Shown here piece by piece: positions 59,501 to 64,000 of a stretch of DNA of 64,000 nucleotides. Source of the DNA: Histoplasma ohiense (Eukaryota; Ascomycota; Eurotiomycetes; Onygenales; Ajellomycetaceae); the NCBI GenBank assembly GCA_017607445.1, contig JAEVHH010000002.1, positions 6,416,001-6,480,000 on the forward strand, in the 5' to 3' direction. The notes under the pieces are model-generated. The model was not told where the DNA came from. It worked only from the letters and a program-made list of their open reading frames with translations, and did no database searches. Numbering within the stretch: the first letter of the stretch is position 1; each line of letters starts with the position of its first letter. A program made the position numbers and the translations under genes.

Positions 59501-59606
59501 GGCCATTTGACTTTGGCTTGGCGAGCTTTTTCCCGGAAACTGGGATGCCGTTCTCATGTCGATTTCCGTGATGAGTTTTCCTGCCTGCGCCTCCTGGTCG
59601 TGGCAT
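56514..59606 (-). CDS. acrB: AcrB-like ubiquitination-network membrane protein
   Basis: Exons 57854–59606 and 56514–57787 (intron GTAAAA…TTACAG, 66 nt) give 1008 residues. The start at 59606 (MPRPGGAGRKTHHGNRHENGIPV) is preferred because the upstream frame begins only at TTG and this opening matches the AcrB N-terminus. A polar region leads to three membrane segments (about 166–196, 223–251, 269–285). A cytosolic region follows (with KRRRQANQVRSRQPFWAAL) and a beta-rich module (FIWITQVDNSSIKFAASDFAQVDD; ALVCWRGEISGLAPDCAYTC). The C-terminal half has a long coiled coil (about 610–830, RRARLKRSKNDHKLLISRLKKEVDNF and on) and a Gly/Ser tail. In Aspergillus nidulans acrB affects acriflavine resistance and carbon-source use and interacts genetically with creB, itself encoded at 27.8 kb here. 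The biochemical activity is not known. Confidence 0.9.
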
Positions 59607-62600
59607 GGACGAGGGATTCCGATATGCCAGGTCCAAATCCACTTGGCAGGCGGGGGCCAAGGAACGGATACCTGGGAGAGAAAGTAGAGTCGAGGGCGGG
59701 AGGGTAGGAAGTCGTGTCGCGATTACAACAAGAAGGGGATGGAGATAAAGCAAGTGAAGGGAAACGAGGTTGTAGTCGCAGCATCAATCAATGACTCCTC
59801 GAAAGATCGGTTTGTGGTGACGGTGACAGTTGATCTGTTGTCGTCAGGTAGGCAGTTTCAAGAAAAGACTTTGGTGAGGCGTCGTTTGGTGGGTAACAAG
59901 ACAGTCAGTGGATACCGCGAGAATACCGTATCCAAGTGCTTCGTAATTTTCGGTATGAAAGAGGGCTGGTACTGTACCCGCACAGGGAAGGTATTATTAC
60001 TATTACACAAGTTGCTAACCAAATCTGCCGTGCTGTACTGTATTGTATAGTATACCGTCCATTTCCAAGCTTCGACGGCTCCAGCTATTTTTAAGAGCCA
60101 CAGTTCAGTTCATCCTCATGAAGACGAAACAGGATTCTAAAAGCTGACAGCAGCATATCTTACCTGGTTGGAGATGCATTCATCGTTCTGGTATTCTTGC
60201 ATCGAGAGCAAAGACGTAAATGGATTGGATGGATGCGTGCATGTCTGCCCAGTTGACAGAGACTTGTTGGAGCCAGCTCCAACCAACCTGTGGCTTGCGA
60301 ATCAGTGCTAAGACCGATACAGCTACACCGAAATGGTCAATAATGCATCGATCTGCCTTTTCCTGTGGGGAAGGTCTGCCAAGCCTCACAAGGCCGCAAC
60401 AAAATCTTCGCCCGAAGCACCCGGCTAATTGGGAATTTCGAATTCTACTTTTGTTGATAGGCCAGGATCCGTTGGAATCTTTGGAAAGGGGGGCTAGTCA
60501 AACAGATCTTCGGCGGATATCCTTGTTCAAGTCGTCAGCTAAAATCGATCAGTCAAGTTGCTAGGTTAGTGCTGGTGTTTCACCACTCAAAACACCTGTC
60601 TGACCCGACCTTTTACGTATTGGGAAACGTATTCTGGGCGTATCCCATGCCGTACCAATACGGCACCTCATTCGTTGCCCTAAAGCATTACATTGTTGAT
60701 TGACAGAATTTCTCCGCAACCCGCGGGGGCTAAAATAAACGCGAAATAAAGCAAAAGAAGCTACATAAAATTCTGTTTTCATCGGGAAAAAAAAGAAAGA
60801 ATCAAGAATCATGAGGGACAACTGGGTTTTTATGCGGGACAGATCATACTGCATGGGGAGGCCAATCCCGCTTCTGCGCTAGCCTGTGCCAAAATGATGA
60901 TAAGCATTGCAGCAAACCTGGGAAGGAATCAACGGTGTCAGATCATCCCACTTGCTGGCTTGTGAACAAGCGGCGGTAGTTTTCTGGACAGATTCCGCCC
61001 CGCACTATTCTTGCCCGTGCATTTCTAAGTTCCTTTATAACATCCGGGCTGTGGGAAACTTTCATTCGGACGACAAATACGGGCTTGACTTAAAAGAATG
61101 GAAAATGATGGGCGCGGTACGGAGTATTTGCCCTTCGAGTCAAAATGGGGGCGATTTGTCTCCTCACCTCATCTGGAAGCCGAACTTGGACTAATCGGTG
61201 TCGGTTCCAAACCAACACTGCGTGGCGTTGACTAATAACGATTGAAGGGCCTTCTTTTAAGTCATGGATGTTCAGGCAAACCATTTGACAACCAATGCAT
61301 ATGTGGATCAAGTAATATTTCAATATGAGTGTGGGGTGCACACTGCTGAGTTGGGTAGGTGTCCGTGGCTTCAGCAAATGAAATGCAAGGTAGAAGAATA
61401 AGCATTCCTGCTCATGATTCAAAAGAAGGCAGTGTTGACATTCTGCAACAAAATAGCCATCTAACTACCACGAAGATGTTGCAAGGCTGCCCTTGCGCTC
61501 GAACAAACAACAGGCTCATTATTCAATCCTGTGGCAGAAGATTCGATTGGAACCAGGTATTCGTTGGCCCTGGCGGCGCCTGTCAGGACGCTGCGCAGTT
61601 CTTTGAGAATCCACTCCGAAAATGTCATGGTAAAAATTTTGACTCCACCATTTATATCGCCTGAGATCATCGTCAATCATCATGTATGGTTAAGGCAGGG
61701 GGTCTGCCAAGCATCAAATGGTTCTAAGTATGGGTATGCATAGGAAGGACGCACCCGCGTTTGTCCCTCACAGATTGAGATAGCTTATTCGACACCGCGG
61801 GCGGCAAGATGAAAACAGACCTCTGGGATTAACATCGAGATATGCCCGGGTAGGAAGTTTGCGCCGGAGAGCTAAGCCTACTTCTAGTTCTCCGAGTGTG
61901 CGCGTGTGGGATCCTTGCTAATAAGCCTGGCGAAGTACTTACGCAGTCAGAAGTCTCTTTCTTTGAGGGTATCTGGAAAGGATCAGCATGGAAATTTCTT
62001 TCAGTAGGTAGATGTCATCATCAGGGACTGGGTTCAATGTGGAATGTTCTCCGGAATCAATACACAGGCAACACCACTTATTTCCTCATCAATGATCGGT
62101 TCGAGGAGTATCAGCGCTCCATATTCGTGCATTCACACAGCAATTAAAACATTCACCCCTGGAGTCAATTTTCACACCCTCTCCATAATGGAATTTTCGA
62201 ACCCCACATGTACGTATCCTTGCAACGCACGGGTCAAAAGCTTGATATGGCTCTTGACGACTGTGATGACAAGACCCAGAGTGCAAGACCCTCCTCAATT
62301 GGGATGCACGCCGCTCCATGAACATGAAGCCGGGGTTAACAAAGAGAAGTTGGTATTCGGGAGTGGTACCAAAACCCTGAAATCACAATATTTCGGCAGC
62401 CATCCATGTAATGCCTGATGGGAGAGAGATTTGCTGTCTCCGTCCAAACAATAACAGCTTCCTCGCTCAGGCCTTGATCGAATGCAAACGGATACCGGAT
62501 GAGGCTCGGCGGAAAGCTGTGACCATACCGTAACGTATCGCTGCGTATTGACATGATGCTTAGTACCCGTAATATACCATCAGTGGGCGACCCACGAATT

Positions 62601-63086
62601 CCAATGGAACAGGCCTTTTTTTTTTTTTTTTTTTTGGGCCTCTGGAGGTTTCTGAAGGTGGTTAATTCAATCCATTTATGCCTTTTTGTGCAATTAAAAA
62701 CTAAACATTACTATTATGTATGATTGAGACTTCCAAGTATTTTCTTTTCAACTTCATTCTCACAACGATTTGAACAAAATGATGAAGGATGAGAGCGAGA
62801 GCCAGCATTTCAGAAAGCAATGATTTGAAAAAAAAAAAATACACGGCTCGTAATGGGTTTAAGTTTGCGACATCACTAAATCAGTTCTCTGAGCCCTGGA
62901 AATTAATTAATATTAAGCTCTAAGACCGAAACCTGTAGTCAATCTGAAAACTTGTTCAAAAGCCATGCTTCAGACGACACCCATCTCTAGGGGGCTTCTA
63001 AACACTCATCACTCAGGAGGCCATCATTTAATACGTAAATAATCTATATATACTCCATACCTTTAGGCAAATTCGAATTTTAATCA
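59607..63086. other. 3.5-kb gene-poor region
   Basis: No supported intact gene. TACGGAGTA occurs at 61118–61126 and a T homopolymer of about 19 at 62616–62636. The minus strand near 62172–62294 has a protein-like open frame flanked by stops that may be a decayed gene fragment. The first about 400 bp (59607–60000) should include the acrB promoter. Confidence 0.5.
62616..62636. repeat. Poly-T tract
   Basis: About 19 consecutive T in intergenic DNA. Confidence 0.9.
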
Positions 63087-64000
63087 TTATCCTGAAGAAC
63101 CCATATCCTCAACAGCATCTGGCCGATCCCAACTTGATATTTCCAACCTTCTCACTCGATCTTCAATCTCCTTAACCTTCACCCCCCATGTCCGCTTCGA
63201 TGCTTCCTGTAACTCCCACAATGTCCGGAATTGATCCATCATAAACTGCGGGAGCATTTTAACTTTACGCCCAAGCTGGTAGTCATATGCGACGATATCC
63301 TCATGACAACGCGCGGCAGGACGTTGATGCGCCTCGGACAGTATTAGAACATCCAGCTGGAATGACGAATATGCAGAGGAAGCTGGAGAAGAAGGCGCTG
63401 GAGGCGGATATGCTAGTTTGTGGTATACGCTTATTTTATCTGGAGCGGTCATAGGCTGCATGTTTTTATTTTTTGTTGTTTGAAAGCGTCAGCCCATCAA
63501 CTTCCAAGTTTAGCATGGACACAGCGGTTTTGGCTGTGCAGGTATTTTTGCGGACTGGTTCTGCTCAACTCGACGAATTGAATGCACGGCATATCCATGT
63601 TCGTCTACGTTGCGATATTGGCCTCTCAAGACTTACGAATTTGTAATCTATCTTGATGCTTTTCAATATCAAGCCGACACCGGTTGAGCCGAGGAGGTTA
63701 AACCATGCCCTCTTGTTGGCGCGATCCACGTGGGTACCGATGTTTCTTGTCCAATTGACTCGCGCGGTCTCCGCATATCTCACGTACGATACGTTATTAA
63801 CGTGTCCTAAAAACATTGCGGTGGGATTAGACACCTGCCACTTATGTATATGGCAGCCGATCATTGCGGCTTGGCAGGAGACGGAGAGTTCTACCCTTAT
63901 AATTGGCTTATTTTAGCATGTACCACTTTTCAAAGAGGTGGGGAAACAAAATAATTGGGTAAAGGCTACACTAAAGTGATACACACAGTGTACCAAGGAT
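63087..64000 (-). CDS. Hotdog-fold thioesterase-like protein, 3' part; 5' end beyond the window
   Basis: Exons 63087–63455 and 63637–63806 are clear. A further upstream exon probably ends near 63994 (donor GTACAC) and runs off the right edge. The visible protein begins GHVNNVSYVRYAETARVNWTRNI, the 4HBT/hotdog signature helix. It then has WFNLLGSTGVGLILKSIKIDYKF/PMTAPDKISVYHKLAYPP and FQLDVLILSEAHQRPAARCHEDIVAYDYQLGRKVKML, the second half of the hotdog sheet. The C-terminal helix (FMMDQFRTLWELQEASKRTWGVKVKEIEDRVRRLE) is followed by WDRPDAVEDMGSSG. Fungal relatives are small, often mitochondrial, thioesterase-family proteins of uncertain substrate. The splice phases agree (previous exon plus GA completes one codon; the next join is phase 0). 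Confidence 0.8.

Overview
This window is nuclear DNA of a filamentous ascomycete. Nearly every gene carries short GT–AG introns (about 55–160 nt), there are no operons or ribosome-binding sites, and the gene content is typical of Eurotiomycetes: CreB and AcrB, kexin, calnexin, Snx4, Vps5, Alg12, dynamitin and MtnB. AT-rich, microsatellite-rich intergenic DNA and the protein sequences suggest Onygenales (relatives of Histoplasma, Blastomyces and Coccidioides). That is an impression from the sequence, not a database result, and no genus is claimed.

Layout. 1–7.4 kb: 5' part of a Jen1-like carboxylate transporter (minus, runs off the left edge), a 1.7-kb gap, then a 1514-residue PhoD-type phosphatase-domain protein (minus). 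9.5–17.1 kb (plus): kexin, a broken GFA-domain gene, a small unknown ORF and sorting nexin Snx4. 17.7–24.1 kb: a two-exon unknown gene (minus), COQ6 (plus), histidyl-tRNA synthetase (minus) and tRNA-Glu(UUC) (minus), followed by a 3.7-kb stretch with no supported gene. 27.8–36.8 kb: deubiquitinase creB (plus), YOS1 (minus) divergent from ALG12 (plus), and dynamitin (minus). 36.9–39.2 kb: an AT-rich accessory island with a nuclease-fold-like gene broken by an in-frame stop, followed by short tandem repeats. 39.2–46.9 kb: a lipocalin/FABP-like protein (plus), methylmalonate-semialdehyde dehydrogenase (minus) and calnexin (minus). 47.2–47.6 kb: a 410-bp inverted-repeat-bounded element upstream of calnexin, holding 35-bp tandem repeats and a telomere-like palindrome. 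49.2–55.4 kb: MtnB and Vps5 (plus), mitochondrial ribosomal protein bL31m (minus), flavin-reductase-domain protein (plus). 56.5–59.6 kb: AcrB (minus). The last 3.5 kb before the right edge is gene-poor, then a hotdog thioesterase gene (minus) runs off the edge.

Functionally many genes serve the secretory and endosomal system: YOS1 (ER–Golgi), ALG12 (N-glycan assembly), calnexin (ER folding), kexin (late Golgi), Snx4 and Vps5 (endosomal sorting), dynamitin (dynein transport). CreB and AcrB belong to one ubiquitination/deubiquitination network and lie 26 kb apart. Exon coordinates were derived by reading splice sites on the sequence and checking that every joined frame stays open. They have no transcript support here.
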